From Paracoccaceae bacterium (GTDB lineage Bacteria; Pseudomonadota; Alphaproteobacteria; Rhodobacterales; Rhodobacteraceae), in assembly GCA_022824005.1 (NCBI GenBank), contig JAJEBG010000007.1, positions 39,284 to 103,283 of the forward strand: a stretch of 64,000 nucleotides of DNA, read 5' to 3'. Numbering within the stretch: the stretch's first letter is position 1; each line of letters starts with the position of its first letter. This document shows positions 18,813-28,455 of the stretch, piece by piece. A program made the position numbers and the translations under genes. The notes beneath the pieces are model-generated. The model was not told where the DNA came from and ran no database searches. It was given only the letters and a program-made list of their open reading frames with translations.

Positions 18813-19561
18813 TGCGAATTGGCCTCACTCCCATTCTGCTGTGTATGGCCATGGCGTCGGCCACGCCGACCGTCGGTGAGGAAATTATCTCTGCGCTCAG
18901 TCAGAACAGGATTTCAATCACCGCCAATTTCGATGGATCAGAGATTTTTATCTACGGCGCGGTCAAGCGTGAAGCGCCCGTCGTCGATGGCGACCTTGGG
19001 ATCATTATCACCGTCGTTGGCCCTTTCGAGCCCACACTTGTCCGTCGAAAGGATAGAATTTTTGGCATATGGGTCAACGCCAATGCCTTCAATATTGACA
19101 CCGCGCCGACCTTCTATGCGATCGCCTCGTCGGCCCCCCTGAAAGAGATATTGCATGAGAGTGAAAGTGTCCGAAACCAAATCCCCATTGAAGAAAAGAT
19201 AGAGGCGGCAAGTTCTGCTGAATCTCAATCATTCGTTAGCGCCTTGGTTCGTATCCGTGAAAAGCAAGGCCTTTACAGCGAACTTCCAGACATGGTGGAC
19301 CTTCGCTCTGATACCCTATTTGGTACCCATATCGCTCTTCCAGCCAACCTCGTCGAAGGCGAATACACCGCGACAGTCTATGTGACTCGAGACGGAACCA
19401 TTGTTGATAAACAAGAAAGCAAAATCGACGTCCAAAAGGTCGGGTTGGAACGCTGGATTTATACCCTCGCTCACCAGCAACCGCTCGCCTACGGTCTTCT
19501 CGCCGTCTTACTAGCCACCTTCACAGGTTGGGCCGCTTCCGTCGTGTTTCGGCGTATTTGA
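18812..19561 (+). CDS. TIGR02186 family protein (TauE-associated, membrane-anchored)
   Basis: A 249-residue protein with an N-terminal signal sequence (LTPILLCMAMASATPTVGEE), a periplasmic body containing EIFIYGAVKREAP and GPFEPTLVRRKDRIFGIWVN, and a C-terminal membrane anchor (AYGLLAVLLATFTGWAASVVF). This layout and these segments match TIGR02186, an alphaproteobacterial family of unknown function encoded next to TauE-type exporters. It probably works with the permease at the periplasmic face. The exact mechanism is unknown. Confidence 0.8.
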   Translation: MRIGLTPILLCMAMASATPTVGEEIISALSQNRISITANFDGSEIFIYGAVKREAPVVDGDLGIIITVVGPFEPTLVRRKDRIFGIWVNANAFNIDTAPTFYAIASSAPLKEILHESESVRNQIPIEEKIEAASSAESQSFVSALVRIREKQGLYSELPDMVDLRSDTLFGTHIALPANLVEGEYTATVYVTRDGTIVDKQESKIDVQKVGLERWIYTLAHQQPLAYGLLAVLLATFTGWAASVVFRRI

Positions 19562-19599
19562 CTCCCCGATTGAGCCAATCATCTGTCCCTATTGCTTAA

Positions 19600-20397
19600 T
19601 CAATTCACTTCGATTGTGGTGATCCCTTTCACAATCTCATTCTCAACCATCAGCGCGCGGTGATCAGCTGAGACCAATATAATTCTCACTTCATAGCTTC
19701 CCGGGGCAAGTTGACCAATTTCAATGGATTCATCAAAGACCCGCGCAAGTTTCAATCCAGACAAGTAGAGGTGAGCATGACCGAGGCTAAAAGGATTTTC
19801 CTCACTCAACTCCATCGACTGCGTGAACTCAAAATTTTCTATATCGAGGTGGATGCGCCAACCCTCTGCAATCTTCTCTTTTCTGAGTGCAAGCCGAGGA
19901 ATCGCGGCATCCTGAGGGATAGGCAAAGTCCGACCGATACCGTACTCGCCGGACTCCCCCATCGTGACATGGCTAAGCGCCGTGCCAACTTTGACTTTGG
20001 CCTTCACCTTACCCGCATTGGCAAACTTCAAGGTCACGGGTATCAGACGACCGACATCAAGGTCACCCTCGACCCCAAACAATCTGATATGGGCCCCGTC
20101 AGCGGCGAGACTCGGTGTGGCTCCGGCGGGGATAGGTAATGGGACCATACCAGCTGGGTTAAATAATTCGGCTCTTGCGGCCTCTTTAGACTGCACAGAT
20201 TCAAGCCAGTCAGGGCCACTAGCGTTGGTAAAGGCGGCAAACACGTAAACCACTCCAGGCACCGTTGCATCAGAACGAGCATTGATTCGCTGCAGCACAA
20301 TTTCACCACTTTGCTGATTAAAAAACCATACAGCCACGCCGCCAGCAGCAAGAAGTGCGATTACCACAACAGCGACAATTATTCGCCGAATTTCCAT
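19600..20397 (-). CDS. Membrane-anchored protein with a PCuAC-like domain lacking copper ligands
   Basis: A 265-residue protein with one N-terminal membrane segment (IIVAVVVIALLAAGGVAVWFF). It is followed by a PCu(A)C/DUF461-like domain (YVFAAFTNASGPDWL, GMVPLPIPAGATPSL, DGAHIRLFGVEGDLDVG, FANAGKVKAKVKV). Canonical PCuAC copper sites use His/Met in VELHEM and HIMLMG; here these read AELFNP and HIRLFG, so most ligands are lost. The C-terminal region contains GHAHLYLSGLKLAR and APGSYEVRIILVSADHRAL, resembling domains found near copper-handling genes. It is divergent from a polytopic membrane protein. A periplasmic scaffold or sensor role in metal handling is only inference. Confidence 0.6.
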   Translation of the reverse strand: MEIRRIIVAVVVIALLAAGGVAVWFFNQQSGEIVLQRINARSDATVPGVVYVFAAFTNASGPDWLESVQSKEAARAELFNPAGMVPLPIPAGATPSLAADGAHIRLFGVEGDLDVGRLIPVTLKFANAGKVKAKVKVGTALSHVTMGESGEYGIGRTLPIPQDAAIPRLALRKEKIAEGWRIHLDIENFEFTQSMELSEENPFSLGHAHLYLSGLKLARVFDESIEIGQLAPGSYEVRIILVSADHRALMVENEIVKGITTIEVN

Positions 20398-20478
20398 GTC
20401 AATAGGCCCTCTTTGCCAAAAGACTTCTTAAAGTCTAAATATTTGATTGCCTTGAGACTATATCGCTACACTGACAAG

Positions 20479-21915
20479 ATGAAATCTTCCAGTCCAAAAC
20501 GGGCAATCAACCTTTTTCTGATGGCGGCATTTGTCATGATGCTCGATTCTAGAATGGTTTTGGCGCACGCATCGGGGCAAGGATTTGTTCTTCTGCTGCC
20601 CACCGATTTATATATCGCGTCTGGTATTGCCACAGTCTTGCTGACAGCCGCGGCACTGGCCTTCCTGCCGGCATTCTTTGTCAACCGCTTATTTGTGGGG
20701 CAAAAGCTACCGCTCTCGTTCAAAGTTCCAAATTGGCTTCCAGATGCCACTAGTTTTTTCATTTTTGTCTTTCTAATTTGTCTTTTAATTGTCGGTTTCA
20801 CCGGTTCAAGCGACCCTCTTTCCAATCCTTTGACACTATTCATTTGGACGGTTTGGTGGACATTATTACTCTTTCTGCAAGGCATTTTTGGTCATCTTTG
20901 GAGATGGCTTAACCCATGGACTGGCCTTTACCGAATTCTATTTGGTGAGTCATTCAATGGCATCCTTCCGCTTCCAAAGCGATGGACGATGATCATCGGA
21001 ATCATTGGTTTATTGACATTCTCAATCTTCGCACTGGCTGATATTGCGCCCGACTATCCTCCCCGTCTTGCCATCTTTGTGGCCGCCTACTGGGTGTTTA
21101 ACTTTCTCGGAATCTGTCTCTTCGGTCAGCATGCATGGCTATCACGTTGTGAGTGTTTCACCATACTTTTTGATCTGTTTGGAAAGATTTCATTAATTCG
21201 TTGCCAAGATAGAAACGGCCATATTGGAGTCTTCGGTTGGCAGATTGTGACCACTCCCCCCTCTCTTCCTCTCGCTGTTTTCTGTCTCACGGCTTTAGCC
21301 GCAGGTAGCTTCGATGGGCTCAACGAGACATTTTGGTGGCTGGAAATGATTGGCATCAATCCGCTTGAATATCCGGGCCGCTCGGCCGTTGTGATGGAGA
21401 CCATCGTTGGCATAGTCGGATCAATATTGGTTTTGCACATCTTTTTTGCGCTAGTGGTTTGGACAGGATGCAAACTGGTACGATTATCAAGCACTCAAAA
21501 TGGGCCAATGCCTTCTTTTACCACCACGTTCAGCCGCCTCGCGTTGTCGGTCCTGCCGATCGCGCTCGGCTACCACTTCGCGCATTTTCTGCCAGCCTTC
21601 CTTGTCAATTCACAATATCTCTTTGCGGCTCTGAGTGATCCCTTGACCACAGGAGCTGATTGGCTTGGACTAGGCGTTTTCTATGTCACGACCGGATTCT
21701 TCTATCAGCAGGACTCGGTTCGCTTGATTCTTCTCACGCAATGTGCGGCCATTGTATTGGGTCACATGATCGCTGTTCTTACAGCCCACTCTATGGCGCT
21801 CAATCTATTTCGCTCACATAAACTTGCGATAATCAGCCAAATCCCGATGGCGATATTTATGGCCTCTTACACCTTCTTGAGTCTTTGGCTCCTCGCCTCA
21901 CCACGGGGGGCCTAA
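20479..21915 (+). CDS. Polytopic membrane protein of unknown function
   Basis: A 478-residue protein with a possible signal segment followed by AHASGQGFVLLLPTDLYIASG and about ten hydrophobic helices. The motif AH.SGQGF..LLPT at the mature N-terminus resembles a family of uncharacterised bacterial membrane proteins often encoded near copper-resistance-type genes; I cannot name a function. I chose ATG 20479 because the upstream frame (from 20311) overlaps the divergent gene and encodes an unlikely hydrophilic leader. It is divergent from the PCuAC-like gene with an 81-bp gap, suggesting a shared control region. Confidence 0.6.
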   Translation: MKSSSPKRAINLFLMAAFVMMLDSRMVLAHASGQGFVLLLPTDLYIASGIATVLLTAAALAFLPAFFVNRLFVGQKLPLSFKVPNWLPDATSFFIFVFLICLLIVGFTGSSDPLSNPLTLFIWTVWWTLLLFLQGIFGHLWRWLNPWTGLYRILFGESFNGILPLPKRWTMIIGIIGLLTFSIFALADIAPDYPPRLAIFVAAYWVFNFLGICLFGQHAWLSRCECFTILFDLFGKISLIRCQDRNGHIGVFGWQIVTTPPSLPLAVFCLTALAAGSFDGLNETFWWLEMIGINPLEYPGRSAVVMETIVGIVGSILVLHIFFALVVWTGCKLVRLSSTQNGPMPSFTTTFSRLALSVLPIALGYHFAHFLPAFLVNSQYLFAALSDPLTTGADWLGLGVFYVTTGFFYQQDSVRLILLTQCAAIVLGHMIAVLTAHSMALNLFRSHKLAIISQIPMAIFMASYTFLSLWLLASPRGA

Positions 21916-22043
21916 TGAAAATATCTTAAAATATCGAAAGGTTGATAAGGATGAAATCACAAACAATGTGGACAACATCCCTTCAATGATGCATTAGTTT
22001 ACGATACGCTTGACTGTCAGACACCAAAAGGGAGGAAAAAATT

Positions 22044-23351
22044 ATGTCGAAGACAATCAACTTACATCATCAATCATGGTCAAGGCGCAAGGCCATCAAA
22101 ACTATCGCCGGTGCGAGCGCTGCTGTCACCGCGAGTGCCACAATACCAGATGTTATGGGTTATGCCCAATCGCAAAGTTCAGCACCAATTCGTATCGGAT
22201 TTCAAGTCCACCGAACAGGCATCGGTGCCGCTTATGGTCGCTGGTATGACCGCACGAGTCAAGCAGCGGTCAAAAGAATCAACGACAGCGGTGGCATCAA
22301 TGGCCGTCCTGTGGAACTCGTTGCAGAGGATGATGGAACCGACCCCAAGAGGGGCGCCGAAGTCCTTGAGAAGTTTGCGACACAAAAAAACTGTGATGTC
22401 GCGTTTGGTACTTTGTTCAGCCACGTGGTGATCGGTTCGGCTCCACGCGCCGGGGAGTTAAAACTGCCCTACTTCGTCGTTTCAGAAGGCCATCATGTCG
22501 CGAGTGGAATATTGAATCGCTACACGCTTCAGCCAGGGATTACCGATGTCAAAAGCCAAGTCGAAGCGATGGCCCCCTTTATCGCAGAAAATTTAGGTAA
22601 GAAAGTGGCCATGGTCTTTCCCGATTTTGCCTTTGGGCATGACCACCGGGATTATTTTTCTGCCGCCTTCGAAAAAAATGGTGGAAAGATAAACGCGCTG
22701 ATCGCTATTCCGCCAACGGAAACGTCCTTTACAAAATATTTCCCAAAAATTCCTCAAGACACCGAGATACTTTACCATGTCATGGTGGGACCGGCTGTCT
22801 TGACGTTCGTCAAAGAACTTGGGGAATTTTTTGGCTCCCGTCGTCCCGAAATGTTTGGCTTTATCGATAGTCTCGAAGCCGTCGATATCGCGAGTCCAGG
22901 TCTCGAATTCCTTGACGGAACGTATATGTGGGAAGGCAACCCACGCTATGTCCAAAGTAACCAATCAAGCCATGACAAACTCTACCGACAAGCTGTAGGT
23001 GTTGATTCCAATGGAGCCTCTATATCCGACAGCAAGGATGTGTCAACATATGCTCATATGTTCGGCTGCTGGGAGACTTTGAATATTATCAAGGCGGGAA
23101 TGGAAGACTCGGGTTATCGTGGCCCTGAAGATCGTGCCAAATTGATTGAAGCTGTTGAGGCGATGTCGGCCATGCCCTTGTCTGATGATCACCCGCAGGG
23201 CAGCAAAATTTTTAATGGCAAGACTCACCAAACTTTCGGTCATCAATACATCACACGTGTCAGTGAGGGAAAACTCGTCTTGGCCCACACGACGTCAATC
23301 GAAGATACTTTTTATCCAGACGAGGTCGATTACACCACACAATCCTTCTAA
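22044..23351 (+). CDS. Branched-chain-type ABC transporter substrate-binding protein (Tat signal)
   Basis: A 435-residue periplasmic binding protein. The N-terminus has a twin-arginine signal (SWSRRKAIKTIAGASAAVTA) followed by a type I periplasmic-binding fold of the Leu/Ile/Val or amide class (IRIGFQVHRTGIGAAYG, RINDSGGINGRPVELVAEDD). A strong GGAGG at 22031-22035 precedes ATG 22044. It heads a complete livJHMGF-type operon to 26640. The binding specificity of these proteins ranges from branched-chain amino acids to urea, amides and aromatic acids, so the substrate is undetermined; proximity to xdhABC does not settle it. Confidence 0.82.
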   Translation: MSKTINLHHQSWSRRKAIKTIAGASAAVTASATIPDVMGYAQSQSSAPIRIGFQVHRTGIGAAYGRWYDRTSQAAVKRINDSGGINGRPVELVAEDDGTDPKRGAEVLEKFATQKNCDVAFGTLFSHVVIGSAPRAGELKLPYFVVSEGHHVASGILNRYTLQPGITDVKSQVEAMAPFIAENLGKKVAMVFPDFAFGHDHRDYFSAAFEKNGGKINALIAIPPTETSFTKYFPKIPQDTEILYHVMVGPAVLTFVKELGEFFGSRRPEMFGFIDSLEAVDIASPGLEFLDGTYMWEGNPRYVQSNQSSHDKLYRQAVGVDSNGASISDSKDVSTYAHMFGCWETLNIIKAGMEDSGYRGPEDRAKLIEAVEAMSAMPLSDDHPQGSKIFNGKTHQTFGHQYITRVSEGKLVLAHTTSIEDTFYPDEVDYTTQSF

Positions 23352-23380
23352 AACTGCGGTCAAAGAGTGCTCCATTAAAG

Positions 23381-24307
23381 ATGGATTTTGCACCGCATCT
23401 GTTTTTGGCGACCTTAGAAGGGGCGATTACGGCGGCAGTCATTTCATTGACTGCCGTCGGCTTAAGCCTCGTGTTTGGAATCATGCGAGTGGTGAATGTC
23501 GCGCATGGCGAATTTTTTATGCTTGGGGCTGTCGTCGCTTGGTGGGTGGCTTCAACCCTTGGTGGGCACGCCGCATTGGGATTTTTGGCGGCCTTGATTA
23601 TCGCCCCTCTTTTTGTGGGCCTGATGGCGGCTCTGGCTGACCGGCTCGTGTTGGAGCGATTGAATTACGATCTAGAACGAACCATAGTGGCCACAATCGG
23701 TCTGCTCTATGTGATTCAGCAAGTGGCCTTGATGACATTTGGTCCTGACGCCCGCCCGGTTGAAGCCCCTTTTGACCTCCGTATCGCTATTCCATGGTTT
23801 GAATTTTCTGACACCGGTGTCAATCTGATTTGGCCTTGGGGCCTTGCCACAACAGGTTACAAATTGGCGGTTATTGCTGCCGCCGCTATCATTGTCACTT
23901 CGATCATCGTGTTTCTTAAACGCAGCCGCTTTGGGTTGATGATGCGCGCGACGCAAATGGATAGTGAGATGGCGTCGGCCTTTGGTATCCCGGTCAGGCG
24001 CGTCTATTGTGTCGTGTTTGGCTTGGGAGCCGCCCTTGCGGCGCTTGGCGCGGTATTGATTGTTCCGATCCAGCAGGCGCACTATCTTATGGGCGGTGAC
24101 CCGCTGCTTCTGTCATTCATTGTCGTCATCATTGGCGGGCTAGGAAGTTTGCCGGGGACGATTTTGGCCGCTGTTCTTATCGGCATGAGCGATGGCATTA
24201 TCTCTGTCTTCTTCTCTCCAACATTGGCCAAAATCTTAGCCACTCTATTGGTGGCGCTAGTTCTCATTTTTCGTCCCCACGGTCTCTTTGGGCATCACAC
24301 ATCGTGA
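23381..24307 (+). CDS. Branched-chain-type ABC transporter permease (LivH-like)
   Basis: A 308-residue inner-membrane protein containing VGLSLVFGIMRVVNVAHGEFFMLGA (quoted here as FGIMRVVNVAHGEF), the LivH family signature, and FGLGAALAALGAVLI near the conserved cytoplasmic loop. About eight hydrophobic helices. The gene begins 29 bp after the binding-protein gene, and its stop overlaps the next permease gene (GTGA at 24304-24307). It forms a heterodimeric channel with the LivM-like protein. Confidence 0.87.
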   Translation: MDFAPHLFLATLEGAITAAVISLTAVGLSLVFGIMRVVNVAHGEFFMLGAVVAWWVASTLGGHAALGFLAALIIAPLFVGLMAALADRLVLERLNYDLERTIVATIGLLYVIQQVALMTFGPDARPVEAPFDLRIAIPWFEFSDTGVNLIWPWGLATTGYKLAVIAAAAIIVTSIIVFLKRSRFGLMMRATQMDSEMASAFGIPVRRVYCVVFGLGAALAALGAVLIVPIQQAHYLMGGDPLLLSFIVVIIGGLGSLPGTILAAVLIGMSDGIISVFFSPTLAKILATLLVALVLIFRPHGLFGHHTS

Positions 24308-25233
24308 CCAAATCTCTGCATATTTCCGTGTTGACAAGTCTTGTCCTGCTGTTTTTTGTGGTGTCCGATTATCATGACGGAAATCTCGCTCGCATCATGG
24401 TGCTCGCTATCTATGCCGTCGGCTATAATCTCCTATTTGGCTACACTGGTCTCCTCAGTCTTGGACACGCTTTATTTTTTGCCGCCGGCATGTACGGCCT
24501 TGCCTTACCGATACAGCATCTCGGTGTATCACCGATTGAAGCCTTTGCGATGGGATTGGCGTCGGCCGCAACCGTTTCTCTCGTTATTGGGTTTCTGGCA
24601 TTACGAACAACTGGCGCGGCGTTTATGATCGTCACACTTATGTTCGCGCAAGCCGGATTTCTGGCACTCCTTTATTTCGGACAATGGACGCGTGGTGATG
24701 AGGGATTTGTCATCCAACAGGCCGATCGGATTATCGCCGGAATTGACTTTTCGCAATCGACCGAACGGTATTTTGCAGCCTTCGTTTTATTTGCCGTGGC
24801 TTATCTCTTGATCGCTTGGTTGATCTCAACCCCGTTCGGAAAATGCCTCATCGCCATACGCGAAAACGAAGAAAGGGCGCAGATGCTCGGTTACGATGTC
24901 CATCGGCACAAACTTCTTGCGATGCTTGTCTCGGGAACCTTGTCGGGGGCTTCAGGAGCCGCCTACGCCTTTCTCTTTGGCTACGCGGGCGCGACCTTCG
25001 CCTCGGTTCAATACTCAATCCTTCCCCTTCTTTGGGTTTTGCTTGGGGGAGCAGGAACAACGATAGGCCCCCTGATCGGAACTGCCTTTGCCTTTTACCT
25101 TATCGATATCTCAAGCCACTTCACCACCGCCCATTTACTTGTGGTGGGCCTCGCCATCGTATTGCTCACTTTGTTCGCGCCTCAAGGTCTCGCGGGCGAA
25201 ATTCGTAACCGTCTGATCAGTTGGCTGCCATGA
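24304..25233 (+). CDS. Branched-chain-type ABC transporter permease (LivM-like)
   Basis: A 309-residue permease starting with GTG. It has GYNLLFGYTGLLSLGHALFF near the N-terminus, the LivM hallmark, and SGTLSGASGAAYAFLFGYAG in the second half. Multiple hydrophobic helices are present. It overlaps both neighbours by 4 bp, so all five transporter genes are translationally linked or nearly so. Confidence 0.87.
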   Translation: MTKSLHISVLTSLVLLFFVVSDYHDGNLARIMVLAIYAVGYNLLFGYTGLLSLGHALFFAAGMYGLALPIQHLGVSPIEAFAMGLASAATVSLVIGFLALRTTGAAFMIVTLMFAQAGFLALLYFGQWTRGDEGFVIQQADRIIAGIDFSQSTERYFAAFVLFAVAYLLIAWLISTPFGKCLIAIRENEERAQMLGYDVHRHKLLAMLVSGTLSGASGAAYAFLFGYAGATFASVQYSILPLLWVLLGGAGTTIGPLIGTAFAFYLIDISSHFTTAHLLVVGLAIVLLTLFAPQGLAGEIRNRLISWLP

Positions 25234-25952
25234 ACTTACTTTCGACACGAAAACTCTCAATGAATTTTGGTGGAGTCCAAGCCCTTTTGGATGTCGACTT
25301 TGATTTGCCACAAGGGCAAATTCGGGCCCTCATCGGACCCAATGGGGCGGGGAAGTCCACCTTTGTTGGCGCTGTTTGCGGTCGATTTCGCCCCTCAGCT
25401 GGACGCGTGTATTTCGAAGACCAAGACATATCTCAACTCCCCGCTCATCGCAGGATTGGATTAGGGATGGCTTATAGTTTTCAAATCACTTCGATCTTTG
25501 GTTCACTGACGGTTTATGAGAATGTGGCCCTTGCGGTTCGCCGAGCTGTCCAGGCTCAGGCAGAAGAAATTGTCGAACGAGTCCATATGGCCCTTGATCG
25601 TGTCGGTTTGCTTGACCGTGTCGAACAGAAAGCGGGAGACCTCAGTTACGGTCATCAAAGATTGCTCGAAATCGCGATGGGGCTGGGACAAGAGCCGCGT
25701 CTCTTTATCATGGACGAACCCACGCAAGGCCTCGCCGCGAGCGAAATCACCGCCTTCATTGAACTCCTTCGAGGTTTAGCTGGAGAATCAACCATTTTAT
25801 TGATCGAACACAATATGCACGTTGTGATGGAATGTGCCGATACCCTTACCGTCCTGAACTTTGGCCAAATCCTTGCTGAAGGTGTTCCGTCTGAAATCCG
25901 CGCCGATTCAAGGGTTCAGCATGCTTATTTTGGCTCATCAATCGATGCTTGA
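25230..25952 (+). CDS. Branched-chain-type ABC transporter ATP-binding protein (LivG-like)
   Basis: A 240-residue ATPase with Walker A GPNGAGKST, signature GDLSYGHQRLLEIAMGLG (the LivG variant of the ABC signature) and Walker B LFIMDEPTQGL, followed by the switch His in LLIEHNMHVV. ATG 25230 overlaps the LivM stop as ATGA. It energises the importer together with the LivF-like subunit. Confidence 0.88.
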   Translation: MNLLSTRKLSMNFGGVQALLDVDFDLPQGQIRALIGPNGAGKSTFVGAVCGRFRPSAGRVYFEDQDISQLPAHRRIGLGMAYSFQITSIFGSLTVYENVALAVRRAVQAQAEEIVERVHMALDRVGLLDRVEQKAGDLSYGHQRLLEIAMGLGQEPRLFIMDEPTQGLAASEITAFIELLRGLAGESTILLIEHNMHVVMECADTLTVLNFGQILAEGVPSEIRADSRVQHAYFGSSIDA

Positions 25953-26640
25953 AGTCTCTAATCTCCATGCCGGCTACGGCAAGGTCAGAGTGCTTTTTGG
26001 CCTTAATTTTAATGTCAAAGGCGGCGAGGTACATTGTCTCCTTGGTCGTAATGGGGCCGGCAAATCAACGGCTCTCAAGGCGATTATGGGATTGGTGAAA
26101 ACGACCACTGGCTCCATCAAGTTCGAAGACTCTGAACTCACCCATTTGCCTGCACATGACATTCCCAAACAACGTATTGGCCTCATTCCGCAGGGAAGGC
26201 GACTCTTTTCTGAATTAACCGTTGCCGAGAATTTGCGGGTTGGTCTGATGACGAGCGACACCCCCGAGAGACAAGAGATTCGAGTCTTTGAACTTTTTCC
26301 ACGTCTTCAAGAGCGACTCCAACAGAAGGCGGGCACGTTGTCAGGGGGCGAGCAGCAAATGCTAGCCGTGGCCCGTGCGCTTTGCCTCGAGCCCAAACTT
26401 CTCCTCCTTGATGAGCCGACCGAAGGCTTACAACCCACAATGGTGGCGCTCATCACAGACGCCATCTCCCAACTGAAGAATGATGGTGTCGCCATCCTGC
26501 TCGTCGAGCAACATGTAGACACAGTCATTTCGGTCGCCGACAGGGTGACATTTGTTGACAATGGCCGCACTGTCGCATCGCTCAAGGCCAATGAATTCGA
26601 AGACAATAGAGATATTTTTTCGACTTATCTTGGCGTTTGA
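25945..26640 (+). CDS. Branched-chain-type ABC transporter ATP-binding protein (LivF-like)
   Basis: A 231-residue ATPase that begins MLEVSNLHAGYGKVRVLFGL, typical of LivF. Walker A is GRNGAGKST, the signature LSGGEQQMLAVARAL, and Walker B LLLLDEPTEGLQP. I place the start at ATG 25945, overlapping the LivG stop by 8 bp; an alternative ATG lies at 25921. Last gene of the importer operon. The 227 bp that follow hold no convincing gene or terminator. Confidence 0.88.
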   Translation: MLEVSNLHAGYGKVRVLFGLNFNVKGGEVHCLLGRNGAGKSTALKAIMGLVKTTTGSIKFEDSELTHLPAHDIPKQRIGLIPQGRRLFSELTVAENLRVGLMTSDTPERQEIRVFELFPRLQERLQQKAGTLSGGEQQMLAVARALCLEPKLLLLDEPTEGLQPTMVALITDAISQLKNDGVAILLVEQHVDTVISVADRVTFVDNGRTVASLKANEFEDNRDIFSTYLGV

Positions 26641-26867
26641 CACTGTCTTCTCGCCTTGTGACAGAGGCACCAAAATCCTCAATCAATTTTTACACATATT
26701 GTCCTCTCAAGGACGATGACAGACATTGATACGATCCAAAAATAATCCTTTTGGAACATCGACATTTTATGCCAATCTACGTCACTTCAAGGGTCAACAA
26801 GTGGCATCCAATCGTACATTCTTGAGCAGAAAAAAGCGATGAGATGGCATGACTTAAAGAAATGTCG

Positions 26868-27725
26868 TTATTCCCTCAACTCTGATTCACGGTCGCATAT
26901 GAATCCCATCTGAAATTTTACCTGCATCTGCCCGACCAACCGTCCGTCAATTACACATGGTTTGTCTAACTCATGACGTGCGGCCTGCAAGAGTGGCGTG
27001 TTGGATGCACCAACGATGTCGCAGACACAGGATGCCAAACCAATATCACGGTTAGAAAACGGTATGATATCACTTGGTTGAGCACCAAGAGGACTCGCAT
27101 TGATGAGGAGGTCAGCCCTGAGGTCAGAAGACTGGGCAATTCGGGTATTGGGCCAATATTCATAAACAAGCCTTTCAACCTGTCGAAAACGATGATGGTC
27201 TATCTCTTCAATAATGACGGCACCGATCCCTGCCTCACAGAGGGCATCGATTATGGCGAGGCCCGCGCCTCCACCTGCCCCCACCACATGCGCGACTTTA
27301 TCAAGGAGACCAATTCCGCGGGCGTGAATGGCCGCACAAACGGCTAGTCCGTCAGTGGCATCACCACTGAGTGTCCCGTCAGAGTTGCGGCGAATGGTAT
27401 TGAGAGCGTGGAGCCGAGATCCTCTGGGTGTGCTCTCATCAACCAATTCATAGGCGGCACGTTTATGAGGATAGGTCACCGAACAGCCTAGGAAAGTTGA
27501 GGAGCGGCGCAAAAGATTCCAAAAATCTGGCAAAGCGTCCGGGGGTACATCAAGTGGCATCATGACCGCATCAACTTTATGTTCGTTGAGCCAGTCATTT
27601 ATTGAAGGTGGTGAAACCACAACGTTGGCAGGGTGCCCAATAATGGGACAGGATCTAGTCTGGCCGGTAATTCTTAACAATTCACGCTGATTCCTTGATA
27701 TTCCATATTGACAAGATTGTGTCAT
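26868..27725 (-). CDS. Shikimate dehydrogenase-like (AroE family) oxidoreductase
   Basis: A 285-residue protein of the shikimate/quinate dehydrogenase family. It shows CPIIGHPANVVVSPPSIN at the N-terminus (compare G.P..HS.SP in true AroE), the catalytic-lysine motif VTYPHKRAAYELVD, GDATDGLAVC in place of the usual NTDG, and the NAD(P) loop VVGAGGGAGLAIIDAL. The His-Ser-Xaa-Ser substrate motif and the Asn of NTDG are changed, so it is probably not the biosynthetic AroE but acts on a related hydroxy acid. I use ATG 27725, because the longer frame runs into the divergent GntR gene 43 bp away. Its neighbours are a regulator and an uptake system, suggesting a catabolic role. Confidence 0.65.
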   Translation of the reverse strand: MTQSCQYGISRNQRELLRITGQTRSCPIIGHPANVVVSPPSINDWLNEHKVDAVMMPLDVPPDALPDFWNLLRRSSTFLGCSVTYPHKRAAYELVDESTPRGSRLHALNTIRRNSDGTLSGDATDGLAVCAAIHARGIGLLDKVAHVVGAGGGAGLAIIDALCEAGIGAVIIEEIDHHRFRQVERLVYEYWPNTRIAQSSDLRADLLINASPLGAQPSDIIPFSNRDIGLASCVCDIVGASNTPLLQAARHELDKPCVIDGRLVGQMQVKFQMGFICDRESELRE

Positions 27726-27768
27726 ATTTGTAAGAAAAGGCAAAGAATTGGGGAGGTTCTGGGCCGTC

Positions 27769-28431
27769 ATGCTTTTTACGCAACGAAAAAGTGAAGACGA
27801 CACGGTGGTGGAAATGATCGCATCGGCGCTGCGACGCGATATTTCATTCGGTGGTCTGAGGCCCGACGAAAAACTCAAAATTGAAACTCTGTCGCAAAGA
27901 TATGGTGGCTCCAACCACTCCATCCGCGAATCGCTTCGAATGCTTGCGGCCGAGGGAATCGTGGAAGCCACCAACCAAAGAGGGTTCAGGGTTACATCAG
28001 CGACCGACAGCGACAAGCAAGATATTCTGTTTATGCGAATTGAGATTGAAAAGTTGGCGTTGCGCCGAGCACTTTTGCATGGCCATGTCGAATGGGAAGC
28101 GGCGATTATTGCCGCACATCACCGGTTGGCCCATGCTGACAAGAAAATTCTCGTAGATCCGGATGATTCGAGCGCGCTGCATTGGGATGAAGAATGTCGA
28201 TTCTTTTTTTCGACAATTCTGAGTGCGTGTGATTCAAATCGGTTGGTTGAAACCGCCTTTCGGTACTATGACCAATCACGCCGGTTTCGTTTAACGCTCT
28301 TGCGGGAAGGGCGAGTTGACTTTTCAAAACGCGGAGTCAGGCAAAAGGCACTGAAGAATGCCTTAATTGCCCGCGAAGAAGAAGCAGTACTACAACTGCA
28401 TGAAGAGGATATCCGAGCGGATATGTTATGA
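27769..28431 (+). CDS. GntR family (FadR-type) transcriptional regulator
   Basis: A 220-residue protein with an N-terminal winged helix (ALRRDISFGGLRPDEKLKI, HSIRESLRMLAAEGIV, NQRGFRV; about residues 15-80) and an all-helical FCD-type effector domain (about 90-215). ATG 27769 follows GGGGAGG at 27750-27756. It is divergent from the AroE-like gene and 24 bp upstream of a NitT/TauT binding-protein gene, so it probably controls both. The ligand is unknown. Confidence 0.8.
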   Translation: MLFTQRKSEDDTVVEMIASALRRDISFGGLRPDEKLKIETLSQRYGGSNHSIRESLRMLAAEGIVEATNQRGFRVTSATDSDKQDILFMRIEIEKLALRRALLHGHVEWEAAIIAAHHRLAHADKKILVDPDDSSALHWDEECRFFFSTILSACDSNRLVETAFRYYDQSRRFRLTLLREGRVDFSKRGVRQKALKNALIAREEEAVLQLHEEDIRADML

Positions 28432-28455
28432 ACGGCATGAAGAGGAGACAAAATT

